NCBI GenBank assembly: GCA_022508725.1
Contig: JAFLUR010000071.1
Span: 1-9,178, forward strand
Length of the DNA stretch: 9,178 nt
From: Oscillospiraceae bacterium
GTDB lineage: Bacteria > Bacillota > Clostridia > UBA1381
Direction of reading: 5' to 3'
Shown: in pieces, positions 1 to 6,895 of the stretch
Layout of the letters: each line of letters begins with the position of its first letter
Position numbering within the stretch: position 1 is the first letter of the stretch
Program-made: the position numbers and the translations under genes
Notes under the pieces: model-generated
What the model saw: only the letters and a program-made list of their open reading frames with translations
Databases searched by the model: none
What the model was told of the DNA's origin: nothing

Positions 1-1200
1 GAGCTCGCCGTCGATCTCCTTGAAAATAACGACCGGATTGGAAACCTGAAACTCGTATCCCTCCCGGCGCATATTTTCGATCAGCACCGAAAGATGAAGC
101 TCGCCGCGGCCCGAAACGACAAAGGATTCCGTGGTATCGGTTTCTTCCACTCTCAGACTTATGTTCGAGTCAAGCTCCTTGAAAAGTCTGTCGCGCAGAT
201 GTCTGCTTGTCACAAACTTTCCGTCCTTTCCGGCAAACGGACTGTCATTTACGCTGAATGTCATGGACAGCACCGGGTCGTCTATCTTAACGAACGGAAG
301 CGGTTCGGGATTGTTCGCGTCGCATATCGTTTCGCCGATATTTATGTCGGTTATGCCCGAAACGGCAACGACATCTCCCGCGCCCACTTCCTCCGCCGCC
401 GTTTTCGAAAGTCCCTCAAAGGTATAAAGCTTTGTCGCCTTTGCATGACCCGTTTTGCCGTCCGCACGGCATATCGACAGCGGCATGCCCGTCTTTACGG
501 AGCCTCTTTCGATCTTTCCCACGGCTATGCGTCCCGTGTATTCATCGTAATCTATATTTGAAACAAGCATCTGAAACGGCTCGTCCTCCTTGCAGTCGGG
601 ACAGGGGATATATGAGACGATAAGCTCAAAAAGCGCTTTTAAATCCTCGTTCGGCTTTTCCGGATTGTATTCCGCCGTCGCCCAGCCGTCGCGGCCCGAG
701 GCGTATATTACGGGAGTGTCAAGCTGTTCGTCGGTCGCGCCGAGATCTATGAAAAGCTCGAGAACCTCGTCAACAACCTCGTAAGGACGCGCATTCGGGC
801 GGTCTATCTTGTTTACCACGATTATGGGCTTTAAATCGAGCGCAAGCGCCTTTGAGAGAACGAAACGGGTCTGCGGCATACATCCCTCAAACGCATCGAC
901 CAAAAGAAGCACTCCGTCAACCATTTCAAGACCGCGTTCCACCTCTCCGCCGAAATCGGCGTGTCCCGGCGTGTCTATGATATTTATTTTTACGCCGTTA
1001 TAATACAGAGATGTGTTTTTTGCGAGAATGGTTATTCCCCTTTCGCGCTCGAGATCGTTCGAGTCCATGACTCTTTCATCGACCTGCTCGTTTTCCCTGA
1101 ATGTGCCGCTTTGCCTGAGCATGGAATCGACCAGTGTGGTCTTGCCGTGATCGACATGGGCTATGATGGCTATGTTTCTTATATTTTCACGATTTGTCAT
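1..1200 (-). CDS. typA: TypA/BipA ribosome-associated translational GTPase (3' end beyond window)
   Basis: The minus-strand translation begins MTNRENIRNIAIIAHVD and stays open for 400 codons to the window edge. It is therefore about two thirds of a protein that is usually about 600 residues long. Visible GTPase motifs are the P-loop AHVDHGKT (residues 14-21), the switch I region with RERGITI (about 52-58), DTPGH (76-80) and NKID (130-133). A beta-barrel domain II follows (KIERGSVKTGMPL), then the start of the EF-G-like domain III (SGRGELHLSVLIENMRREG). TypA binds ribosomes as an EF-G/LepA-type GTPase and is linked in other bacteria to ribosome assembly and to stress or low-temperature growth; that role is known from the family. 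The ATG at 1200 is chosen because GGAGGGG precedes it by 8 nt and homology starts there. The reading frame stays open for 37 more codons upstream to an ATG at 1311, but that ATG lacks a ribosome-binding site and lies almost at the predicted transcription start. The gene is transcribed from the promoter at 1324-1352 through a structured leader. Confidence 0.96.
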   Translation of the reverse strand, partial: MTNRENIRNIAIIAHVDHGKTTLVDSMLRQSGTFRENEQVDERVMDSNDLERERGITILAKNTSLYYNGVKINIIDTPGHADFGGEVERGLEMVDGVLLLVDAFEGCMPQTRFVLSKALALDLKPIIVVNKIDRPNARPYEVVDEVLELFIDLGATDEQLDTPVIYASGRDGWATAEYNPEKPNEDLKALFELIVSYIPCPDCKEDEPFQMLVSNIDYDEYTGRIAVGKIERGSVKTGMPLSICRADGKTGHAKATKLYTFEGLSKTAAEEVGAGDVVAVSGITDINIGETICDANNPEPLPFVKIDDPVLSMTFSVNDSPFAGKDGKFVTSRHLRDRLFKELDSNISLRVEETDTTESFVVSGRGELHLSVLIENMRREGYEFQVSNPVVIFKEIDGEL

Positions 1201-1208
1201 AATAAAAT

Positions 1209-1215
1209 CCCCTCC
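1209..1215 (-). promoter_or_regulatory. Ribosome binding site of typA
   Basis: GGAGGGG on the minus strand lies 8 nt before the ATG at 1200. It fixes this ATG as the start, although the reading frame remains open further upstream. Confidence 0.85.
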
Positions 1216-1227
1216 GAATAAAACCGT

Positions 1228-1248
1228 ATATCCGCCGTGCGCGGATAT
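1228..1248 (-). promoter_or_regulatory. Hairpin in the typA leader, between terminator and RBS
   Basis: This is a perfect 8-bp stem, ATATCCGC paired with GCGGATAT, around a 5-nt loop. It sits between the U-tract of the leader terminator (1255-1289) and the typA Shine-Dalgarno site. It does not sequester the Shine-Dalgarno and no U-tract follows it. It could shape leader folding together with the terminator hairpin, but no antiterminator pairing between the two was found by eye. Confidence 0.5.
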
Positions 1249-1254
1249 GCGCGG

Positions 1255-1289
1255 TAAAAAACGGCATTTCCCGCTTTCGGGTATGCCGT
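1255..1289 (-). terminator. Terminator-like hairpin inside the typA leader (candidate attenuator)
   Basis: Read on the minus strand, ACGGCAT (1289-1283) pairs with ATGCCGT (1267-1261). The inner CCCG and CGGG pair around an AAAG loop, with a small internal bulge. A run of six U residues follows directly (1261-1256). This is the form of an intrinsic terminator, yet it lies about 30 nt downstream of the predicted typA transcription start and about 55 nt before the start codon. No upstream minus-strand gene is visible whose transcript it would end; the only visible transcription entering it is typA's own. Premature termination or attenuation of typA is the natural reading. It was not tested. Confidence 0.6.
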
Positions 1290-1323
1290 CAAACTTCCTG
1301 AAAATTCGCATTTTAACATTTTT

Positions 1324-1352
1324 ATTATACCATCTCCGCTCCTTTGTGTCAA
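1324..1352 (-). promoter_or_regulatory. Consensus sigma-A promoter of typA
   Basis: On the minus strand the -35 box TTGACA (1352-1347) and the -10 box TATAAT (1329-1324) both match the consensus exactly and are separated by 17 bp. Transcription should start near 1317, giving an untranslated leader of about 117 nt. The promoter is divergent from that of the kinase gene. Confidence 0.88.
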
Positions 1353-1470
1353 TGTACAAACAGCACAACCCCGGTATGCGCTTTATGCGGATTTTTATTA
1401 TAAATAACAAACAAAACGCGCGGCGCTTGATCGGGAGATAAAATACAGATAAAATTGTTCAAGAAAATTA

Positions 1471-1499
1471 TTGAAATATGTGTCGGGATATGATATAAT
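1471..1499 (+). promoter_or_regulatory. Sigma-A promoter with extended -10 for the hybrid kinase gene
   Basis: TTGAAA (1471-1476), a 17-bp spacer and TATAAT (1494-1499), with the extended -10 dinucleotide TG at 1491-1492. Predicted transcription start is near 1506. A weaker alternative promoter, TTGATC (1427-1432) with TAAAAT (1450-1455) and also a 17-bp spacer, lies just upstream. The leader to the GTG start would be about 57 nt and contains a small CCGCC/GGCGG hairpin (1523-1538). Confidence 0.78.
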
Positions 1500-1562
1500 G
1501 AAAGGGATTGTAAGAAGATGCGCCGCCGGATAAGGCGGATTGTTGTTAAAAGAGGTGCTGTT

Positions 1563-4500
1563 GTGAAAAATTCGGGCAAATATATAACAAAAAACAACCT
1601 TGTGTTTATAATATGCTTTATTATAGTTTTTATCGTATTGGCGAATTTTATGTATTCGGTTGACTTTTCGGAGGTCGGCATAAGCAAAAACGAAACACGC
1701 AACGCCGTGTCAAGGACGGCGGAACAGGTCAATTGGTATTTGACATCAAAGAAGAATATCCAGATGTGCGCGGCGGATATGATCGCGCCGTATGTTGTGT
1801 CGGGCAGATTTTCTTCGGATGAATGCAGGGAAATACTGCGCAGACAGCTCAGGTTTACCGAGGGCGAGTATCTCGACTTGTATTTTGCGGACGGAACATA
1901 TATTGCGGAGTCGGCGGATATTTCCGACCGCAAGACGTTTTACCGGGCATTCGGCGGCGAAACGATGCTTGTTTTCAATGACAAGGATTCGTTTTCGATA
2001 TTTATGCCCGTATCGTCCGACGGCGGTGTGCTGGGTGTTCTCGAGGGCAGATACGGGACCGACCGGCTGTTTGAGATCATAAGGACCAATACCGGCGGAG
2101 TCGCGGCGGGTATAATAAACTCGGATGCGACGGCTGTGTTTAATATAAGCGGACTGAGCTCCGACGAAACGGACGCGGTCGTCCGGGCAATGTCAAAGGA
2201 TGAGGAATTTATTGCGGTGGAGGAGAACGGAACGGGCGGATCGTTCCTCGTGCCCGTTGAAAATTCCGATTTTTACATATATCTCCCCGAAATAACTCCC
2301 GTGGAGGCTGACGGAATATACGGCGTCATAAGGAAAAACACGATAGGCATGATGATCAAAATAGTGATCATTATGACGTTTATCATCTTATATGTAAAAA
2401 GAGATATGGCTGTGACCATTAAGAACGAAAAGCGGATAAATCAGGAATTGAAGCTTGCCAACGACAGGATACAGCTTAACGAAAAACGCTATAATCTTGC
2501 CATGGAAAAGAGCAATTCGATATTTTTCGAGTGGAACATACTTACCGATTCGCTTGAGATAAGCGAGCATTGGGACAAAATTCTCGGCATGAGTCCCAAA
2601 CAGGGGAATTATCTCGAAACGGTGCTTACCAACAGCAGCATATATCCGGAGGACCGCGCGACGTACTATAAATTCCTGCGCAGCGCAAAGGAGGGCGATC
2701 CGAAGGATGAATGCATCATAAGAATGAAATTTTTGGATTCCTCATATTCATGGTGCAGAATAAACATCGCCACCGTTCTCAACTCGGTGAATGTTCCGAT
2801 AAGAGTGGTCGGAGTTATCGTGGATATTGACGACGAAAAGAGAGAGGTCGATGAGATAAAGCGTCAGCAAAAGGAAAACCATCGCCGCCTGCAGGAAAAG
2901 TACGCGTTTATATACCGTCACTCGTGCGATGCCATCCTTGACATAAATCCGGATAACGGTGAGTACCGGTGCAGCTTTACGAATGAAAATCATATAATGT
3001 CCTATCTGCCCGAAAAGGGCTTGTATGATGATGCGATAAAGGCGTTTATCACCGAAAAGGTTCATCCCGACGATGCGGGAGACGTGCAGAACAGCATAAC
3101 TCTCGGCGCGCTTGAGGGATATTTCAAATACGGCAGGAAGGATATGGAAATACAGTTCCGCACCGTAAACGACGACGGAAGCATATCATGGATAGAGTAC
3201 AGGGTATTTTGTCTGGACGACGCGAACGGTCAGTCAATGGTGGTCGCGCTGCGCGATATAACCGAACAGAAGTTCAAGCAGGAAATGGAACAGCTCGACA
3301 AAAAGCGTCTTAACGCGGCTGTTTCGAATATATACTCGCTTATAGCCATGATCGATCTGTCGGCGAATGAGTTCAGAACGATATATTACAATTCAAACGA
3401 TATCGTCATAGACAGCAAGGCGGTAAATCCGGGAAGCACGATTTCCTATACCGAATTTGTGGGCGCGAGCGCGGGCGACATCGTTTTTGAGGACGACAAG
3501 GAGCTGTTTATGTCCTCATGCAAGCTGAGCAGCGTGAAAAAACTGCATGAAACGGATAAAAGCATGAATATAGAGTGCCGGTGCATGGGAACCGACGGAA
3601 AGTATCACTGGATAGATCTTTTGCTCATGAAGATAGACAACACTCCGGACGATCACGCTTTGATGATCATGCTTGTGAAGAATATAGACGAAAAGCGTCT
3701 TATAGAGGAAAATCTGCGCGACGCGCTCGGAGCGGCGGAGGACGCGAACAATGCAAAATCCGAATTCCTCTCGCGTATGTCGCATGAGATAAGAACGCCG
3801 ATGAACGGAATAATAGGCATGACCGATATAGCCATGCTGTCGGTCGGAGACGACGATAAGGTGCGCAGCTGTCTGGGCAAAATATCGATGTCGTCCAAAT
3901 TCCTGCTCTCGCTCATAAACGATATTCTCGATATGTCGAGGATAGAAAACGGAAAGATAGTCCTTGATTATTCGGCATTCGATCTGGACGATTTTATAAA
4001 GAATATACAGGTTATTATAGGCTCGCAGGCAAATTCAAAGGGAGTCGATTTCAAAATAAGCGAAATAAACATAACCGACAAAGTGATAATAGGCGATAAG
4101 CTGAGAATAAATCAGATAATAATAAATCTGCTTTCAAATGCCATAAAATTCACGCCCGAGGGCGGACATGTCGATCTTATAATAGAACAAAAGCAGCTTG
4201 AAGAAGCCAATAAGGTGTTTATGCATTTCTGTGTAAGGGATACGGGAATAGGCATGAGCCGCGAGTTTTTGAGCAGGATATTCAAGCCGTTTGAGCAGGA
4301 GAGCGCAACAACGTCGAAAACCTACGGCGGAACGGGACTCGGACTTTCCATAAGCAAAAACCTCGTTACGATGATGGGCGGACACATACAGGTAAGCAGC
4401 GTTGAGGGAGAGGGTTCGGAATTCGATGTCGAGCTTCAGTTTTCGGTGCCGGAGGATGATTTTCATAAAATTTCCCCGGCGTCGGGAGACAGGGTCGAAT

Positions 4501-4955
4501 TTCTCGGAAATGAATTCACGCCTCCGGAGGAATATGATTTCTCGGGCTGCCGCGTACTGCTTGTTGAGGATGATGACCTTAATCAGGAAATAGCGCGCGA
4601 CGTGTTTGAGAGAAAAGGAGCCGAGGTGGACAGCGCGTACAACGGAAACGAGGCTGTCAAGGTGTTCTCCGAAAGCGAGCCTTTCAGCTACAACGCAATA
4701 TTCATGGATATTATGATGCCGGTCAAAAACGGTCTTGACGCGACAAAGGAAATCCGCGAGCTTGAACGCGCCGACGCAAAGAGCGTGCCTATTATAGCAA
4801 TGTCGGCGAACGCGTTTAAAGAGGATGTCGCAAAGAGCTTTGCCGCGGGAATGGACGATCATATAAGCAAGCCTATCGATCCGAGGATCGTGTATAAGAC
4901 TTTGAAAAAATACACCGATCATTATGCCGGGGACGGTATCGGGGAAATGCTGTAG
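1563..4955 (+). CDS. Membrane-bound hybrid sensor histidine kinase (Cache-like sensor, three PAS, HisKA, HATPase, receiver)
   Basis: This is an 1130-residue signal-transducing kinase. Numbering here is from GTG 1563. That start is preferred because AGAGGTG (1551-1557) precedes it by 5 nt, and the in-frame ATG at 1518 lies only about 12 nt from the predicted transcript start with a poor ribosome-binding site. Transmembrane segments at about 13-33 and 261-279 enclose an extracellular domain of about 225 residues with a Cache-like stretch (YFADGTYIAESADISDRKTF). There is no HAMP domain; a short helix leads to three PAS-like modules (about 310-425, 447-570, 582-712). A coiled linker follows, then HisKA with MSHEIRTPMNG (phospho-acceptor His741). 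HATPase_c shows the N-box NLLSNAIKF (855-863), DTGIGM (893-898) and GGTGLGLS (922-929). The C-terminal receiver (996 to about 1115) has the acidic cluster VEDDD, phospho-acceptor Asp1049 in FMDIMMP, and the conserved KP near the end. No HPt domain and no adjacent response regulator are visible. Expected chemistry is His741 autophosphorylation and transfer to Asp1049, then to an HPt protein encoded elsewhere. The ligand is unknown. Confidence 0.93.
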   Translation: MKNSGKYITKNNLVFIICFIIVFIVLANFMYSVDFSEVGISKNETRNAVSRTAEQVNWYLTSKKNIQMCAADMIAPYVVSGRFSSDECREILRRQLRFTEGEYLDLYFADGTYIAESADISDRKTFYRAFGGETMLVFNDKDSFSIFMPVSSDGGVLGVLEGRYGTDRLFEIIRTNTGGVAAGIINSDATAVFNISGLSSDETDAVVRAMSKDEEFIAVEENGTGGSFLVPVENSDFYIYLPEITPVEADGIYGVIRKNTIGMMIKIVIIMTFIILYVKRDMAVTIKNEKRINQELKLANDRIQLNEKRYNLAMEKSNSIFFEWNILTDSLEISEHWDKILGMSPKQGNYLETVLTNSSIYPEDRATYYKFLRSAKEGDPKDECIIRMKFLDSSYSWCRINIATVLNSVNVPIRVVGVIVDIDDEKREVDEIKRQQKENHRRLQEKYAFIYRHSCDAILDINPDNGEYRCSFTNENHIMSYLPEKGLYDDAIKAFITEKVHPDDAGDVQNSITLGALEGYFKYGRKDMEIQFRTVNDDGSISWIEYRVFCLDDANGQSMVVALRDITEQKFKQEMEQLDKKRLNAAVSNIYSLIAMIDLSANEFRTIYYNSNDIVIDSKAVNPGSTISYTEFVGASAGDIVFEDDKELFMSSCKLSSVKKLHETDKSMNIECRCMGTDGKYHWIDLLLMKIDNTPDDHALMIMLVKNIDEKRLIEENLRDALGAAEDANNAKSEFLSRMSHEIRTPMNGIIGMTDIAMLSVGDDDKVRSCLGKISMSSKFLLSLINDILDMSRIENGKIVLDYSAFDLDDFIKNIQVIIGSQANSKGVDFKISEINITDKVIIGDKLRINQIIINLLSNAIKFTPEGGHVDLIIEQKQLEEANKVFMHFCVRDTGIGMSREFLSRIFKPFEQESATTSKTYGGTGLGLSISKNLVTMMGGHIQVSSVEGEGSEFDVELQFSVPEDDFHKISPASGDRVEFLGNEFTPPEEYDFSGCRVLLVEDDDLNQEIARDVFERKGAEVDSAYNGNEAVKVFSESEPFSYNAIFMDIMMPVKNGLDATKEIRELERADAKSVPIIAMSANAFKEDVAKSFAAGMDDHISKPIDPRIVYKTLKKYTDHYAGDGIGEML

Positions 4956-5008
4956 GTATTATGTTAATATGTACTAAAAAATTATAAAAAAATTGTGAAA
5001 AATGTATA

Positions 5009-5038
5009 TTGTAAATGCGCAAGATTTTATAGTATAAT
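5009..5038 (+). promoter_or_regulatory. Putative promoter of the repeat/HExxH protein gene
   Basis: TATAAT (5033-5038) is preceded by TTGTAA (5009-5014) at an 18-bp spacing within a very AT-rich 218-bp gap. The leader of about 130 nt ends in a weak stem (AATCCG 5126-5131 with CGGATT 5141-5146) and a strong AAGGGGGG ribosome-binding site ending 6 nt before the ATG at 5174. I see no GC-rich terminator behind the kinase gene, so some read-through from it is possible. Confidence 0.6.
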
Positions 5039-5173
5039 ATATATGTATATCGTTTATTTGTAATGATGTACATACTTGGAATTATGAAATCATACAACTA
5101 AATTATTATTGAATTTTGTTAAAAAAATCCGGAATTTTTTCGGATTCATTATATAAGAAAAGGGGGGTTTTTT

Positions 5174-6517
5174 ATGCAGGCGGCAATACAAGATATTGAT
5201 ATGAGCAGGAAGGATTATAATTTTCACAAGCAGAGTTATTTTCCCGAGGCGGATAAGGAGATCGAGAATAAGAACAAAGAGGTTCCGGGTATGAGCCTTG
5301 AACAGACGGTTTTTGAAAATGTCGGGAGCGACGTTGTTTCAAATATCGGTTATATAAATAACCCTTTATCCGACCCCGAAAGTCGCGAAGCGTTCCGGCA
5401 GCGGATCGCCGAGCAGGTGAACACGGAGATGGCGGACACCGGTTACGAACCCGAAGAGAAGGAGGTTGTCCTTCCGGGAACCGGAAATGCTTCCGAGGAA
5501 GAGGCGTACGAGCCGAAAATGCTCGGCAGCGGAGACAGCAAGGATGAGATTGTCCTGCCGGGAACGAAGAACGCTTCCGAGGAAAAGGCGTATGAACCGA
5601 AAATGCTCGGCAGCGGAGACAGCGAGGACGAGATTGTCCTGCCGGGAACGAAAAACAATTCGGAGGAGAAGGCATACGAACCGAAAATGCTCGGCAGCGG
5701 GGATAACACCGGAGTGGTAGTTACCCAAAAAGAAGTGGAGGTATACAACCCCAAGATCCTCGGCAGCGGAGACAGCGATACGGAGAACGCGGATGTCAAG
5801 GTGTATTCGATACGTTCGGAGATCCGTGCGGAAAGACCGCGCACCGAAAATCATGCCGAGCCGAAAAAGCACCGCGTCGAAAGGTCCGCGGCACACGGCG
5901 ATAACAGAGACGCGGCGGAACATCATACAAGAAGGGTCACACACAAAAAAAGTCACAAAAAAATAAGCCTAAGCCGGAAATCACATTCAAGCATAGATAA
6001 ACTGCACGCTCAGATAGAATCGAACATCAAAGAGAATATGAAAAACAACAGGGAAAGTATGCGCAGAATGAGAAGCTATGCGGACGGCGATGAGAAGAGT
6101 ATGATCGAGGATATCGCCGATATGCTGAAAAATAACAGTGATGAGAATGTGAATGATTATATTCCCAAGCATAACGATGATGACGCGGCATGCGAATGCC
6201 CGACCTGCAAAAACCGCAGATTTGTGGATAAATCGAACGATATAGGCGTGTCGTTTTCTTCTCCCCAACGGCTTGATTCGCCGGGCGCGGAGATGATCGT
6301 AAGAAGCCATGAGAACGAGCACCTTTCCGCGGCATACCGCAAGGCGTTCCGGGAGGGAAAAACCGTGGTGCGTCAGTCGGTAACGATATACAAACGCAGC
6401 TGCCCCGATTGCGGAACAAACTATGTGGCGGGCGGAGTTACAAGAACCGTCACAAAAATGCGCGCCGATATCGCTTACAAAAAGGCTATGGAAAATGTAA
6501 AGAAAAAAAGAGCGTAA
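5174..6517 (+). CDS. Uncharacterised protein with 28-residue tandem repeats and C-terminal CxCxxC/HExxH/CxxCG zinc-type motifs
   Basis: I do not recognise a named gene. The protein has 447 residues and no signal peptide or membrane segment, so it is probably cytoplasmic. Four regions are visible. Residues 1-96 form a polar, acidic N-terminus. Residues 97-180 are three near-identical 28-residue repeats built on VLPGT and YEPKMLGSGDS, with a degenerate fourth copy, VYNPKILGSGDS (190-201). Residues 205-300 form a low-complexity stretch rich in Arg, Lys, His and Ser. The C-terminal domain, from about 336, carries C340-E-C342-P-T-C345, the HExxH motif H379-E-N-E-H383 and C410-P-D-C413-G, followed by YVAGGV. 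The HExxH set followed by a Y-V-x-G-G element recalls the SprA-related putative metalloprotease family, and similar Cys/HExxH domains occur in many gut Clostridia; both statements are from memory. Zinc binding is likely, but peptidase activity is not established. The gene has its own promoter and a strong terminator. The start follows AAGGGGGG by 6 nt. Confidence 0.85.
   Translation: MQAAIQDIDMSRKDYNFHKQSYFPEADKEIENKNKEVPGMSLEQTVFENVGSDVVSNIGYINNPLSDPESREAFRQRIAEQVNTEMADTGYEPEEKEVVLPGTGNASEEEAYEPKMLGSGDSKDEIVLPGTKNASEEKAYEPKMLGSGDSEDEIVLPGTKNNSEEKAYEPKMLGSGDNTGVVVTQKEVEVYNPKILGSGDSDTENADVKVYSIRSEIRAERPRTENHAEPKKHRVERSAAHGDNRDAAEHHTRRVTHKKSHKKISLSRKSHSSIDKLHAQIESNIKENMKNNRESMRRMRSYADGDEKSMIEDIADMLKNNSDENVNDYIPKHNDDDAACECPTCKNRRFVDKSNDIGVSFSSPQRLDSPGAEMIVRSHENEHLSAAYRKAFREGKTVVRQSVTIYKRSCPDCGTNYVAGGVTRTVTKMRADIAYKKAMENVKKKRA
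5462..5713 (+). repeat. Three tandem 84-bp coding repeats
   Basis: Units lie at 5462-5545, 5546-5629 and 5630-5713, each encoding 28 residues that begin E-V/I-V-L-P-G-T and end Y-E-P-K-M-L-G-S-G-D plus three variable residues. Units 2 and 3 are the most alike. A partial copy encoding VYNPKILGSGDS lies at 5741-5776 after a 27-nt interruption. The unit is a whole number of codons, so copy number can change without a frameshift. Confidence 0.92.
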
Positions 6518-6534
6518 AAATAATTGCAATAATT

Positions 6535-6576
6535 AAAAACCGCGGTATGATTCGCTTTCATACCGCGGTTTTTTTT
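6535..6576 (+). terminator. Strong intrinsic terminator of the repeat/HExxH protein gene
   Basis: AACCGCGGTATGA pairs with TCATACCGCGGTT around a 7-nt loop (6551-6557), and a run of eight T residues (6569-6576) follows. An A-run on the left side (6535-6539) would also supply a short U-tract on the minus strand, so it may stop transcription from the convergent plsY side as well. Confidence 0.93.
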
Positions 6577-6630
6577 GAACACCGGTCAAATTTTTATTTT
6601 TTCTTATCCCAACCCGGGAAACATTGATTT

Positions 6631-6790
6631 ATACTAATCCTTGAAACGTTGGCAGACAAAGATTGCGACAGAAATTTCGTATGTCAAGGCAGCTGCCGCA
6701 AGACAGGCTGTCGCCCGTCGAGGATAGCTGACGCGGACAGACGGAATTTATGTTGTTAGATTTGTCTGCCGTTGTTTCGAGGATTGGTAT
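6631..6790 (+). repeat. 160-bp imperfect palindrome: candidate structured RNA or MITE-like element
   Basis: Position i pairs with 13421-i from 6631/6790 inward for 55 positions (to 6685/6736). By hand count there are 42 Watson-Crick pairs, 7 G-U pairs (plus-strand sense) and 6 mismatches. The best block is GGCAGACAAA (6651-6660) against TTTGTCTGCC (6761-6770). After a one-base shift the fold continues with CAGCT/AGCTG (6690-6694 with 6726-6730), leaving an apex of about 30 nt. No convincing open reading frame runs through it. No target-site duplication or clear promoter is seen. The element lies between two convergent genes, just beyond the terminator at 6535-6576. Terminal-repeat-like ends suggest a small non-autonomous mobile element, while the G-U bias suggests an RNA that folds from the plus strand. 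Confidence 0.72.
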
Positions 6791-6822
6791 TAAAGGTAAT
6801 CAAAAAATAATTTACGAAAAAA
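6789..6822 (+). repeat. 34-bp dispersed repeat, copy 1
   Basis: This sequence starts ATTAAAGGTAATC and continues through AAAAAATAATTTACGAAAAAA. It recurs at 9113-9146 in the same orientation with four differences, all transitions. It overlaps the left arm of the palindrome at 6799-6889 and the last two bases of the 160-bp palindrome. Confidence 0.75.
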
Positions 6823-6889
6823 TATACGCTTTTACGACACACAAGCGTTCGCACCGTTTTTTCGGGTTACAGCCGAATTATTTTTTGAT
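6799..6889. repeat. 91-bp nested inverted repeat between plsY and the 160-bp palindrome
   Basis: The outer arms ATCAAAAAATAATT (6799-6812) and AATTATTTTTTGAT (6876-6889) match perfectly over 14 bp. Inside them CGAAAAAA (6815-6822) matches TTTTTTCG (6857-6864), and ACGCTT (6826-6831) matches AAGCGT (6843-6848). The arms are AT-rich, unlike a typical terminator. The inner part may end plsY transcription, while the outer arms look like the ends of a small repeat unit. Confidence 0.68.
6817..6848 (-). terminator. Weak candidate terminator downstream of plsY
   Basis: Read on the minus strand, ACGCTT (6848-6843) pairs with AAGCGT (6831-6826) around an 11-nt loop. AT and then a run ending in six T residues (6822-6817) follows. 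The stem is short (6 bp), so it is a plausible but weak end of the der-plsY transcript, about 50 nt past the plsY stop. Confidence 0.42.
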
Positions 6890-6895
6890 ATCGAT

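Noticed and set aside
1201..1311. 37-residue in-frame N-terminal extension of typA, or a separate leader peptide
   Set aside because: The upstream ATG has no Shine-Dalgarno and lies at the predicted transcription start, and TypA homology begins at 1200. The alternative frame from 1319 would require leaderless initiation.
1500..1562. Riboswitch in the kinase leader, or the ATG at 1518 as start
   Set aside because: The leader is only about 57 nt with one 5-bp stem, too small for a known riboswitch. ATG 1518 is about 12 nt from the predicted transcript start and lacks a good ribosome-binding site.
1349..1933. 194-residue minus-strand open frame overlapping the kinase start
   Set aside because: It runs antisense through the kinase coding region and both divergent promoters. 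It has no domain-like sequence and no ribosome-binding site.
4134..4922. 262-residue minus-strand open frame antisense to the kinase core and receiver
   Set aside because: It is a shadow of a gene with clear HATPase and receiver motifs. The translation has no recognisable motifs.
4956..5173. Terminator or small RNA between the kinase and the next gene
   Set aside because: The gap is very AT-rich, with only a 6-bp weak stem near 5126-5146 and no GC-rich stem with a U-tract. Only a promoter can be supported.
5462..5776. CRISPR-like array
   Set aside because: The repeats are contiguous, 84 bp long, in frame and protein-coding, with no unique spacers.
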